A program made the position numbers and the translations under genes. A stretch of DNA of 64,000 nucleotides from Halobellus rufus (GTDB taxonomy: Archaea > Halobacteriota > Halobacteria > Halobacteriales > Haloferacaceae), in contig NZ_BBJO01000055.1 of NCBI RefSeq assembly GCF_000739575.1, positions 1-64,000 on the forward strand. The letters run 5' to 3'. Positions within the stretch are counted from its first letter, which is position 1. Every line of letters starts with the position of its first letter. Of the stretch, positions 1-8,425 are shown piece after piece. Under the pieces are notes generated by a model that was given only the letters and a program-made list of their open reading frames with translations, did no database searches and was not told the DNA's origin.

Positions 1-26
1 CTGTAGACCCACCTACCTTTTTCCAC

Positions 27-49
27 GGAGGGGTCCAGAGGACCCCTCC
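27..49. terminator. Perfect 10-bp hairpin with 3-nt loop
   Basis: GGAGGGGTCC at 27-36 and GGACCCCTCC at 40-49 form a perfect inverted repeat around AGA. On the plus strand it is followed by an A-run (CAAAAAC) and preceded by CTTTTTCC, so T-runs exist on either strand. It sits between the 3' end of the OsmC gene and whatever lies to the left of the window, so a transcription terminator is the simplest reading. A dispersed intergenic repeat is the alternative. Confidence 0.4.
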
Positions 50-157
50 GCGCAAAAACCTAGAGGGAAAAATGCCGCTCGGCTCGCACAGCGAGCCTCG
101 CGGTACAACTGTCGAGGGAGTCGGTGCGAAAAGAAATCCGCGACCCCGCCTGTTCGG

Positions 158-778
158 TCAGTCGGTGGCCTCCGGAGCCGATCCGATCCTGACGACGGGG
201 TCGAGATCGTGGGCGAACGTCAGCAGATTCCACACGGGCGAGCGCTTTGCGCCCGCAGCCAGAATGTCGGCGTCTTCCTCTGAGAGGCCCTCACCGTTGA
301 CGGCGATTTCGACGCGGATGTCGTCGAACGTCTCCTCGGACCTGTCGACGTCGTGGATCATCAGCACCACGCGCGGGTCGAAGTCCAGCCGAACGGTCGT
401 TTCGAGGTCGTCCATCTCGATGTCGTTGGCCACGGCGGTGACGCCGACGGCGACGTTCAGACAGCCGGCGAGCGCCGCCAGCGCCACTTCGATCGGCTCC
501 ATCCGATCGGTCGGATCGACGAACCCCGACGCTTCCTCCATCTCCTTCCACGCGCCCAGCGGCAGCGTGTACTCGCGCGTCCCCCGGTTGATCACGTCCT
601 CGCCGAGCCTGTACTCGTCGACTTTCGCCAGACTGTGAAAGAGTCGGTTCTCGTAGCGGGCACGAGCACCGAGTTCCATCTGGATGGCTTCCGGGTGCTC
701 GGTCGCGTAGTCGACGAACTCGTGGAACTCGTCGATGTCTACACCTTGCGTTACCGTTCCTGTCGCTTGCGTTGCCAT
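158..778 (-). CDS. OsmC family protein (Ohr/OsmC-type fold)
   Basis: 206 residues from the chosen start. The central segment ALAALAGCLNVAV matches the conserved helix of OsmC/Ohr peroxide-reducing proteins, with the peroxidatic cysteine in LAGCL. The second family cysteine, usually in a C-P-[VL] motif near the C terminus, is replaced by serine here (RSPVWNLLT). A classical thiol peroxidase cycle is therefore doubtful, as in other OsmC-like proteins that keep only one cysteine. The N-terminal part is longer than in minimal OsmC proteins (about 140 residues). An in-frame ATG at 802 is possible. I prefer 778 because GAGGAGGGACC lies just upstream as a good Shine-Dalgarno sequence. The gene is followed (toward low coordinates) by the hairpin at 27-49. 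The substrate is unknown. Confidence 0.8.
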   Translation of the reverse strand: MATQATGTVTQGVDIDEFHEFVDYATEHPEAIQMELGARARYENRLFHSLAKVDEYRLGEDVINRGTREYTLPLGAWKEMEEASGFVDPTDRMEPIEVALAALAGCLNVAVGVTAVANDIEMDDLETTVRLDFDPRVVLMIHDVDRSEETFDDIRVEIAVNGEGLSEEDADILAAGAKRSPVWNLLTFAHDLDPVVRIGSAPEATD

Positions 779-995
779 TGGTCCCTCCTCGCTGTAATCC
801 ATCGCAGAATCGCGCTGGCCCCATCGCGTCTCGTCTGTCCCCCATCTCGTCCCCCCGTCGGTACCTTCCGCTATGGATCGCTTCGAACTACGGCCGACTA
901 TGCAATTAACGTTCGTGAAAGAAACTTCTGTTTTAGTCGGCGTTGATTGCCGTATGCGGTGCTGTACCGCGAAATGGATGTGAGAGTCGTAGCGC

Positions 996-2978
996 TTACT
1001 CCTGCACTTTCCGCTGGATCTCCTCGACGATCTCGGGGTTCCGCAGCGTCGTCGTGTCCCCGAGTTCCTCGTCGTTGGCGATCTCTTCGAGGAGGCGGCG
1101 CATGATCTTCCCCGAGCGCGTCTTGGGAAGTTCGGGGGTGAAGATCACCTGCTCGGGGCGGGCGATCGGACCGATCGCGTCCTCGACGCCCGCGACGATT
1201 CGGTCGCTCATCTCGTCGGTGCCCTCGTAGCCGTCTTCGAGGATGACGTAGGCGTAGACGGCCTCGCCTTTCACCTCGTGGTCGCCGCCGACGACCGCGG
1301 CCTCGGCGACGCCCTCGACGCCGACGATGGCGGACTCGATCTCCATCGTCCCCAGCCGGTGCCCGGAGACGTTGAGCACGTCGTCGACGCGGCCGAGGAT
1401 CGTGATGTAGCCGTCGTCATCGATCTTCGCGCCGTCCTCGGGGAAGTACACCCACTCGTCGGCGTCGGGATCGGAGTACTCCGACCAGTACTCCTCGATG
1501 AACCGCTCGTCGTTGTTGTACAGCGTCCGCAGCATTCCGGGCCAGGGCTTGTCGACCGTGAGGTAGCCCGCGCGTCCGGCGTCGACCTCCTCGCCGGCGG
1601 TGTCGACGACCTTCGCGTCGATCCCCGGCAGCGGCGGCCCCGCGGAGCCGGGTTTCATCGTCCCGACGCCCGGCAGCGTCGTCACCATCATTCCTCCCGT
1701 TTCGGTCTGCCACCACGTGTCGACGACCGGGCACTCCTCGTCGCCGATGTGCTTGTAGTACCACTTCCACGCGCGGGGGTTGATCGGTTCTCCCACCGTC
1801 CCGAGCAGGCGGAGACTGGAGAGGTCGTGCTCCTCGGGGAACCGCGAGCCCCACTTCATGAACGCGCGGATCGCCGTCGGGGCGGTGTAGAACACGTCGA
1901 CGGCGTACTTCTCGACGATCTCCCAGAGGCGGTCCCGCTCGGGGTAGTCCGGCGTGCCCTCGTACATCACGGTCGTCGTGCCGAGCGCCAGCGGCCCGTA
2001 GACGATGTAGGAGTGTCCGGTGATCCAGCCGATGTCCGCGGAGCACCAGTAGGTGTCCTCGGGCTTCAGATCGAGAACCGAGTGCGACGTCCACGCCGTG
2101 TACGCGAGGTAGCCGCCGGTGGTGTGTTTGACGCCCTTCGGCTCGCCGGTCGTCCCCGATGTGTACATCAGGAACAGCATGTCCTCGGCGTCGCGCTCGA
2201 CGGGGTCGACGCGGTCGCCCTGATGGTCGGCGAGCAGGTCGTCCCAGTCGTGCTGGTTGCCCTTCAGGTCGTGGCCGAAGCCGTCGTCGCCGAGCCGGTC
2301 GACGACGACCGTCGCGTCGATTCCGTGGTCGACGCCGTCGAGGCCCTCGTTGGCCTTCGCGAGGTGATCGAGCGGGTCGCCGCGGCGGTAGTAGCCGTCG
2401 CAGGTGACCAGGTACCGCGAGTCCGCCGAGTTCATCCGGGTCGCGAGCGCGTCCGCGGAGAAGCCCGCGAAGACGACGGAGTGCGGCGCGCCGATCCGAG
2501 CGCACGCGAGCATCGCGATCGGTAGCTCCGGCACCATCGGCATATACAGCGTGACGACATCGTCCTCCTCGACGCCGAGATCGCGGAGGCCCGCCGCGAA
2601 CTCGTTGACCTCCCGGTAGAGGTCTTGGTAGGTATACGTTCGCGTGTCGCCGTGTTCGCCCTCCCACTTGATCGCGACGCGGTTCTTGTCGCCGTTCTCG
2701 ACGTGGCGGTCGACGCAGTTGTACGAGGCGTTCAGCGTGCCGTCGGCGAACCACTCGTAGAACGGCCCCTCGGAGTCGTCGAGCACCTCGCTGTACTCGG
2801 TGTCCCAATCGAGGAGGTCGGCCGCGCGGGTCCACGCATTCGGCCAGTTCTCCTCGAACTCCTCGTAGATCGACTCGTCGGAGACGTTCGCCTGCTCGAC
2901 GAACTCCTCGCTCGGCTCGAACGTTTCCTGTTCTACCAGGCGCGCTTCGAGTTCTCCATCGCCGTCTCCGTCGCTCAT
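996..2978 (-). CDS. acs: Acetyl-CoA synthetase (AMP-forming)
   Basis: 660 residues, the normal length for AMP-forming acetate-CoA ligase, which converts acetate, ATP and CoA to acetyl-CoA in the cytoplasm. The adenylate-forming core is intact: the P-loop-like YTSGTTGEPKG near residue 271, the WWQTETGG motif near 422, the hinge GRVDDVLNVSGHRLG, and the C-terminal PKTRSGKIMRR holding the catalytic lysine near 620. The N terminus is strongly acidic, as expected for a haloarchaeon. Transcription is monocistronic and divergent from nosL. A TATA-like box lies about 30 nt before the ATG. It supports growth on acetate or recovery of secreted acetate. Propionate use cannot be excluded. Confidence 0.95.
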   Translation of the reverse strand: MSDGDGDGELEARLVEQETFEPSEEFVEQANVSDESIYEEFEENWPNAWTRAADLLDWDTEYSEVLDDSEGPFYEWFADGTLNASYNCVDRHVENGDKNRVAIKWEGEHGDTRTYTYQDLYREVNEFAAGLRDLGVEEDDVVTLYMPMVPELPIAMLACARIGAPHSVVFAGFSADALATRMNSADSRYLVTCDGYYRRGDPLDHLAKANEGLDGVDHGIDATVVVDRLGDDGFGHDLKGNQHDWDDLLADHQGDRVDPVERDAEDMLFLMYTSGTTGEPKGVKHTTGGYLAYTAWTSHSVLDLKPEDTYWCSADIGWITGHSYIVYGPLALGTTTVMYEGTPDYPERDRLWEIVEKYAVDVFYTAPTAIRAFMKWGSRFPEEHDLSSLRLLGTVGEPINPRAWKWYYKHIGDEECPVVDTWWQTETGGMMVTTLPGVGTMKPGSAGPPLPGIDAKVVDTAGEEVDAGRAGYLTVDKPWPGMLRTLYNNDERFIEEYWSEYSDPDADEWVYFPEDGAKIDDDGYITILGRVDDVLNVSGHRLGTMEIESAIVGVEGVAEAAVVGGDHEVKGEAVYAYVILEDGYEGTDEMSDRIVAGVEDAIGPIARPEQVIFTPELPKTRSGKIMRRLLEEIANDEELGDTTTLRNPEIVEEIQRKVQE

Positions 2979-3005
2979 ATTCGTTTATAGTATTCGAACA
3001 CCGGG

Positions 3006-3013
3006 TCATAAAT
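3006..3013 (-). promoter_or_regulatory. TATA-like box of acs
   Basis: Read on the minus strand the octamer is ATTTATGA, centred about 31 nt upstream of the acs ATG. This spacing fits a leaderless or nearly leaderless haloarchaeal transcript. Confidence 0.5.
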
Positions 3014-3094
3014 CTGTGCGACTCCTTCTCTCGGAGCCGCGATAATCGAACGACTGCGTAGGCCTCTCTCGGACGGCGCGTCCCGGGTCCTTCT

Positions 3095-3110
3095 CAGTTC
3101 GTAGGAACTG
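3095..3110. promoter_or_regulatory. 16-bp palindrome between acs and nosL
   Basis: CAGTTC-GTAG-GAACTG is a perfect 6-bp inverted repeat with a 4-bp spacer. It lies immediately upstream of a TATA-like CTTTTGC (about 30 nt before the nosL ATG), where an activator or repressor of the nos operon would bind. The regulator is not visible in the window. Confidence 0.35.
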
Positions 3111-3148
3111 CCCGGAGCGCTTTTGCAGCCAGTTCCCTACTGATTCGT

Positions 3149-3778
3149 ATGGACGATGAACGACTGGCAGGGGGTGGGGGACGGGCGGTGCCGGGATCGG
3201 TCCGTCGCCGTCAGTTCCTGCTCGCGGGAACGGGCGCATTCGCCGCCTCCCTCGGCGGCTGTCTCGGCGGTGACGGAAGCGGCGACGACGGCGCGGGCGA
3301 GGAGGCTCCAGCGGCGATCACCATTCCGGAGGGGGCCACCTGCGACGTCTGCGGGATGACGATCCGACAGCACCCCGGTCCGAGTGCGGAGATATTCTAC
3401 GCGGACCACGAGCCCGAAGGCCACGAGAACCCGGCCCGCTTCGACAGCACGTGGGAGGCGTACCAGTACGAGTTCGAGCGGGACGGCGAGGGTTGGGAGG
3501 ACGTCGCCTTCTACGTCACCGACTACTCGGCCGTCGACTACGAGACCTTCGAGGACGGCGGCGACACGCTGATCTCGCGGCACTACGAGGCGCCCTCGTT
3601 CGCGTCGGTGGCGGACGTGACGTTCGTCGCCGACTCGGAGGTGAAGGGCACGATGGGAAGGGACCTCATCGCGTTCGGCGAGGAGGCCGACGCCGAGGCG
3701 TTCCAGTCCGAGTGGGGCGGCTCGATCGTCGAGCACGACGGCGTCACCCCCGAGGTGATCGCCGGGCTCGGAATGTGA
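3149..3778 (+). CDS. nosL: NosL family copper-binding lipoprotein
   Basis: 209 residues. A twin-arginine leader (RRRQFLL, residues 19-25) ends in a lipobox with Cys38, so the protein is exported folded and lipid-anchored outside the membrane. The mature part carries TCDVCGM with Cys65 and Cys68 and Met70, the Cu(I)-binding motif of NosL. NosL proteins deliver copper to nitrous oxide reductase. The stop codon overlaps the nosD ATG (TGATG), so it is the first gene of a coupled nosLDFY operon. No nosZ is present in this window, so the copper acceptor must be encoded elsewhere or differ. Confidence 0.88.
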   Translation: MDDERLAGGGGRAVPGSVRRRQFLLAGTGAFAASLGGCLGGDGSGDDGAGEEAPAAITIPEGATCDVCGMTIRQHPGPSAEIFYADHEPEGHENPARFDSTWEAYQYEFERDGEGWEDVAFYVTDYSAVDYETFEDGGDTLISRHYEAPSFASVADVTFVADSEVKGTMGRDLIAFGEEADAEAFQSEWGGSIVEHDGVTPEVIAGLGM

Positions 3779-5761
3779 TGGCGATCCTCTCGCCGACCGG
3801 GACCCAGTGGCTGACGGCGGCAGTGACCCTCTCGCTCGTCGCCGCGAGCCTCTCCTTCGCGCTGACGCCCGCCAGCGGCGAGTCGCTCCAGCCCGTCGAC
3901 TTCGCCGACACCGTCGATATGGGCGGCACCGGCGTCGACGCCCGCCGCGCGGAGGCGGAGGGATTCGTCCTCCCGCGGGTCGAAGTATTCTACTCGGGCT
4001 ACCGCTACGTCGTCGGCTACGTGGGCATCGAGACGGCCGTGGGCGAACTCGGCGATCCGAGCGCCCAGCGGCAGTTCGGCGACCCGCTCGCCGTCTACGT
4101 CTCGGACCTCTCGACCGTCTCGCCGACGCTGACCGAGGAGGGGTTCGTCACCCCCGAGCGCGGCCGCTCCGTCGGCTGGACGCCCGCCGACACGGCCTTC
4201 TACGTCGTCGGTAGCGAGGCGGCGATCCCGTCCGGCCCGGTCACCGTCGCGTTCTCCGAGCGCGCGGACGCCGAGGCGTTCGCCGACGCACACGGCGGCG
4301 AGGTGGTCGATTGGGGGACGCTGCAGTCCCGAGTGGGCGATCCGCTCCCGGCCCGGTTAGACGAGTTCGAGCGGTCCGTCGAAGCCCGTCACGCGTGGGC
4401 GAACGACACCGTCTCGACCGCCGAGCGGCTACGGGAGCGCCCGGTGAGCGTCGTCGTCGGTGCGGACGCCTCGGCCGTTCCCGACGATCGGAGACGCGCC
4501 GACGGCGTCGCGAGCGAGCCGACGGTCGCGGACGCCATCGACGCCGCGCCGCCGGACACGACGGTGTACCTCCCGGCAGGGACGTACGACGTCGACGAGG
4601 TCACGCTGAACCGCTCGATCACCCTCGCCGGCGCGGGCCCCGAGACCGTCCTGCGGGGCGACGGCAACCGGAGCGTCGTCTACGTCCGCGCGGACGCCGC
4701 CGCCGTCTCCGATCTCGGCGTCGCCGGCGTCGGCGACGTCGGGAGTCGGGGGCGCGACAGCAGAAACGACACGACCGACTGGGACACGACGGTGCAGTTG
4801 GCCTACGGCTACGGCGACGCCGGAATCGTCCTCGATGGCGCGGCGAACGCGGCGGTCTCGAACGTCGAGATCGACACGCCCGCGAGCGGCGTGATCGTCC
4901 GCGAGAGCCCCGACTCGGTGCTCCGTGGACTGACGGTCCGCGGAGCCGACACCGCCCGCGAGGGGTTCATGGGCGTCGTGCTCATCGGCGCGCCGAGCGC
5001 GGTCGAGGAGTCGACGTTCGTCGGCGGTCGCGACGGCGTCTACACCCACCGCGCGGACGGGAGCGTCGTGCGCGACAACCGCGCCGACCCCGGCCGCTAC
5101 GGCGTCCACGAGATGTACACCTCCGAGTCGCTCGTCGCGAACAACACCGTCCGCGACGGGCAGGCGGGCGTCATCGTGATGACCCGACCCGTGGAGAACC
5201 TGATCGTCGGCAACGACGTCCGGGGGAACACCTACGGGGTCGTCCCGGCGGGCAGCGACTCCTACTACGCCCGGAACGTCGTCGTCGACAACGAGTACGG
5301 ACTGCAGGTCGCCGCGACCGCAACGCCTTCGTCGACAACGTCGTCGTCGGCAACGGCGTCGGCGCGCGCGCAACGACATCCTCCCGTCGAACTGGGTACT
5401 CAGAAACGACTTCGTGGGCAACGAGCGGGCCGTCGAATCGCGGATCGGCCCGCTCCGGACGTGGTCTCACGGCGGCGTCGGCAACCACTGGGGCGCGCTG
5501 CCGATCGCCGACGGGGACGACGACGGCGTCTACGACCGGCCGTACCGGCCGACCGGGACGGTCGACTCGCGGATCGGGGCAGTCTCGGGCGCGACGACGC
5601 TCGCGCAGTCGCCCGCGGTCGCGACGCTGCGCCGCGTCCAGGACGCGGTCTCCGGCCTCCGACAGTCGGGCGTGGTCGACACCGACGCGCGGACGCGGCC
5701 GTTCCACTCCGAAACGACGGCGCGCCTCGCGAACGAGAGTACGGGAGGTGCGTCGGCGTGA
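3778..5761 (+). pseudogene. nosD: NosD, with N-terminal NosL-like domain; two -1 frameshifts
   Basis: Starts at ATG 3778 overlapping the nosL stop. Residues 1-33 form an export signal. Residues roughly 40-185 resemble the NosL C-terminal half (FYVVGSEA, ADAEAFADAHGG). From about residue 230 there is a right-handed beta-helix with NosD/CASH-type repeats (VLRGLTVRGAD, NTVRDGQAGVIV, NLIVGNDVRGN). The reading frame is lost twice: at about 5317-5319 (into RNAFVDNVVVGNGVGAR) and at about 5369 in a GC-dinucleotide run (into NDILPSNWVLRNDFVGN). Both shifts fit a one-base loss; after correcting both, the protein would have about 661 residues and end at 5761. Coding signal is strong in all three frame segments, so either a recent mutation or a sequencing error is likely. 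NosD works with the NosFY transporter in maturing the copper site of NosZ. Confidence 0.8.
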
Positions 5762-6612
5762 GTGAGGAGTCGGCTTCGACTGCCTCGCCCGCCCTCAGCG
5801 CGCAGTCGCTCGCGCAGTCCTTCGGCGACGTGGACGTGCTCTCCGGAGTCTCGCTGTCGATCGACCGCGGGGAGGTCGCCGCCGTCGTCGGCCCGAACGG
5901 CTCCGGGAAGTCGACGCTGTTGCACGTGCTCGCGGGGATCGCCGCCCCCGAGTCCGGATCGGTGTCGGTCGGGTATCGACGCGGCGCGCGGAGCGTCGGC
6001 TACCTCCCCCAGCAGCCGGCGTTCCGGGCGGGGTTCACCGCGCGCGACACGCTCGACTTCTACGCGCAACTGCTGGAGGGCGTCGACGACGGGGACGTCG
6101 ACGCGACGCTGGAGCGCGTCGGGCTCGCGGACGTCGCCGACCGCAACGTCGGCTCCCTCTCCGGCGGGATGACCCGGTTGCTCGGGCTCGGCGTGGCGAT
6201 CCTCGGCGACCCGTCGGTTCTCGTCCTCGACGAACCCGGCAGCGGGCTCGATCCGGCGATGGTCGAACGCCTCTTCGGCGTCGTCGGCGACCTCGCGGCC
6301 GACGGGGCGGCGGTCGTCGTCGCCTCCCACGAACTCCCGGCGGTGCAAGCGCACGCAGACACGGTGTACGTCCTCGACGAGGGCGACTTCGTGGCGACGG
6401 GCTCGCCGGAGTCGCTGCTCGCGGAGACGGAGAGCGCGTCGCTGTCGGAGGCGTTCCTCGAACTGGTGGGGGCGCGGGCGGGCGAGTCCACCGTCCGCGC
6501 CGGTATCGGTCGCCGCTCGTCGGAGTCGGACCGAGAGGCGGACGAGACGCCCGCGGACGGCGACCGTGGAGACGACGCGGCAGCGGGGACGGAGGTGCCA
6601 GCCGATGAGTGA
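5758..6612 (+). CDS. nosF: NosF-type ABC transporter ATP-binding protein
   Basis: 284 residues from a GTG at 5758, which overlaps the nosD stop as GTGA and makes reinitiation the likely start mechanism. ABC ATPase signatures are complete: Walker A GPNGSGKST (residues 45-53), the signature LSGGM, Walker B VLVLDEPGSGLD and the switch histidine in ASHELPAV. The C-terminal 50 residues are a charged, low-complexity tail typical of haloarchaeal proteins. Together with NosY it forms the inner-membrane transporter that acts with NosD in Cu-site assembly of nitrous oxide reductase. Gene order, not the ATPase itself, identifies it as NosF. Confidence 0.85.
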   Translation: MSEESASTASPALSAQSLAQSFGDVDVLSGVSLSIDRGEVAAVVGPNGSGKSTLLHVLAGIAAPESGSVSVGYRRGARSVGYLPQQPAFRAGFTARDTLDFYAQLLEGVDDGDVDATLERVGLADVADRNVGSLSGGMTRLLGLGVAILGDPSVLVLDEPGSGLDPAMVERLFGVVGDLAADGAAVVVASHELPAVQAHADTVYVLDEGDFVATGSPESLLAETESASLSEAFLELVGARAGESTVRAGIGRRSSESDREADETPADGDRGDDAAAGTEVPADE

Positions 6613-7492
6613 GTCTGACGTGACCGCCGACGCGAACGAGACCAGAAGAGCGCGCGTGAACGCCGTCGTGCAGGATCTGTTCGTCGTCGCGACCCGCGAG
6701 CTTCGGACGATCGTCAGGACGCCGGCGCTCGTGGCGCTGGCGGTCGCCTTCGCCGCGAGCGTCGTCGGCGTCGCGTGGGCCGGGACCGGCGGAGGTGGCG
6801 GGTTCGTCCCGCTGACGCTCGACCTGCTCACGTTCGTCGAGGTGCTGGTGCCGCTCCTGGCGGTCGCGTTCGGCTATCGATCGATCCTCGGGGACCGACA
6901 GACCGGGGAACTGGACGTGCTGCGGACCTTCGAGGTGTCGCGGTTCGCCTACGTCGGTGGCGTCTACCTCGGTCGGGCGCTCGCGCTCGTCTCGCTCGTC
7001 GTCGGAACGCTCCTCGCCGTGGGGCTCTTCGTCCCGTTCCTGACCGCCGACATCCCGACGTTCCTCGCGATCAACGCCGCCGCCGACTCGGGAGTGCGGT
7101 ACGTCCGGTTCGTCGTGCTCTCGGCGGCGTTCACGCTGATCGTGTTGGCCGCGACGGTCGGCATCTCGGCGGCGACGCGGACCGTCCGGACCGCGTTCGC
7201 GCTGGCGACGGCGCTCGCGGTGGCGCTCGTCCTCGGGATCGACACGGCGCTCGTCGCGGGACTGGCCGGCGGCGCGCTCGCCGAGGACGGGCTCGCGTTC
7301 CTCTTGGCGCTCAGCCCCAACAGCGCGTTCCGCGGACTCGTGCTCTCCAGCGCGGTCGGCGTGGTCGGCGGCGCGGAGGTCGCCGCGGGCGAACCGCTCC
7401 TCAACGGCGTGGGACTCCTCGTCTGGTGGCTCGGGAGCCTCGCGGTCGCGGTCTGGCGGGTCTGGCCCGCGGTCGAGTCGGTCGAAGCGTGA
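6605..7492 (+). CDS. nosY: NosY-type ABC transporter permease
   Basis: 295 residues from ATG 6605, which overlaps the nosF end by 8 bp. After a soluble N terminus there are about six hydrophobic segments (for example VALAVAFAASVVGVAWA and the C-terminal VGLLVWWLGSLAVAVW). The DRQTGELDVLRTFEVSR loop after the second membrane segment is typical of ABC-2 permeases of the NosY group. It is the last gene of the nosLDFY operon and lies tail-to-tail with the flavoprotein gene at 7527. An ABC-2 exporter for something other than the Nos system is possible, but the gene order argues for NosY. Confidence 0.85.
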   Translation: MSESDVTADANETRRARVNAVVQDLFVVATRELRTIVRTPALVALAVAFAASVVGVAWAGTGGGGGFVPLTLDLLTFVEVLVPLLAVAFGYRSILGDRQTGELDVLRTFEVSRFAYVGGVYLGRALALVSLVVGTLLAVGLFVPFLTADIPTFLAINAAADSGVRYVRFVVLSAAFTLIVLAATVGISAATRTVRTAFALATALAVALVLGIDTALVAGLAGGALAEDGLAFLLALSPNSAFRGLVLSSAVGVVGGAEVAAGEPLLNGVGLLVWWLGSLAVAVWRVWPAVESVEA

Positions 7493-7526
7493 GTTGTCGA
7501 CGCGCTCGAGAAGTTAGTGACCGGAC

Positions 7527-8171
7527 TTATCCGAAGTTCTCGATCTTGGCGTCGTCGAGGTCGACACCCGCCGCGTCGAGCGCGCTCACCGCGTCGTCGA
7601 CGAAGCCCGCGAAGCCGTAGACGAACACCTGCTCGTCGGCGTCCCCAGAGAGGGCCGCGGCGACCGCGTCGTCGATGTCGCCGCTCTCGTCGACGACCGT
7701 GACCGACGCGCCCGACGCTCGCAGGGCGTCCAGTCGGTCCCCGTGAGCGGGGGCGTCGGTCCGGTAGACGATCGCCGCGTCGTTGCCGTCTGCGACGGCG
7801 GCCTCGGCGATACCGACCGCCGGACCGATGCCCGGACCGCCGGCGAGGACGACGACGCGGGACTCGCCCTCGTAGTAGCTCTCGCCGAACGGTCCCGAGA
7901 TCTCGAGGTCGTCACCGGGGGCCAGGTCGAGCAGGAACTGACTGAACGGTCCGGCCTCCTCGGGGTCGACGCCGACGGTGACCTCGAAGGTGTCGTCGAC
8001 GCCGGGCGAGGAGAGCGTGTAGAAGCGGGCGTAGCCCTCGCCGTCGATGGTGGCGGAGACCTTCACGAACTGTCCGGGCTCGGCGTCGAACTCGTCGGGC
8101 GACTCCAACTCGAGGGCGACCGTCTGCGGTCCGACGTCCCGGGCCGCGCTGACGGCGACTGTTGCGTCCAT
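7527..8171 (-). CDS. FAD-dependent oxidoreductase, ferredoxin-NADP reductase family
   Basis: 214 residues, a compact two-domain flavoprotein. The FAD-binding beta-barrel shows RFYTLSSP (RxYS/T motif) and the nucleotide-binding half begins with VVLAGGPGIGP. The C-terminal ENFG resembles the end of this reductase family. No [2Fe-2S] or other cofactor domain is fused. It sits head-to-head with korA, which reduces ferredoxin, so transfer of electrons between ferredoxin (or another small carrier) and NAD(P)H is a reasonable inference but not shown. The promoter region between the two genes is about 250 bp and rich in short palindromes. Confidence 0.8.
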   Translation of the reverse strand: MDATVAVSAARDVGPQTVALELESPDEFDAEPGQFVKVSATIDGEGYARFYTLSSPGVDDTFEVTVGVDPEEAGPFSQFLLDLAPGDDLEISGPFGESYYEGESRVVVLAGGPGIGPAVGIAEAAVADGNDAAIVYRTDAPAHGDRLDALRASGASVTVVDESGDIDDAVAAALSGDADEQVFVYGFAGFVDDAVSALDAAGVDLDDAKIENFG

Positions 8172-8280
8172 ACGACCGGGTTCGCGTGCCGGCGAAAAGT
8201 CAGTTGCCTTCTGTCACCGAGACCGCGCTCACGGGGGTTTCGGACGGCTCGGTTCGGCTGTACGATTGCCCAATTATCGG

Positions 8281-8313
8281 CGCAATATTTGCGAAGCGGT
8301 AGGGGCGATCGCC
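8281..8313. promoter_or_regulatory. Two adjacent palindromes in the korA upstream region
   Basis: CGCAA-TAT-TTGCG (8281-8293) and GGCGATCGCC (8304-8313) lie in the divergent region between the FNR-like gene and korA. A third palindrome, AAGGGA-A-TCCCTT, is at 8407-8419, just before the korA ATG. They could be operators for the divergent promoters or elements of a 5' leader. No regulator can be named. Confidence 0.3.
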
Positions 8314-8425
8314 GAATGATGGCGATTTGGGATCATATTCGTAAAGTTTCGTGCGGAGTATGTCACCCCTTTTTTCAAGGCCTTTCAGAAGGCTTTTCTT
8401 CGATCCAAGGGAATCCCTTAGTCAC

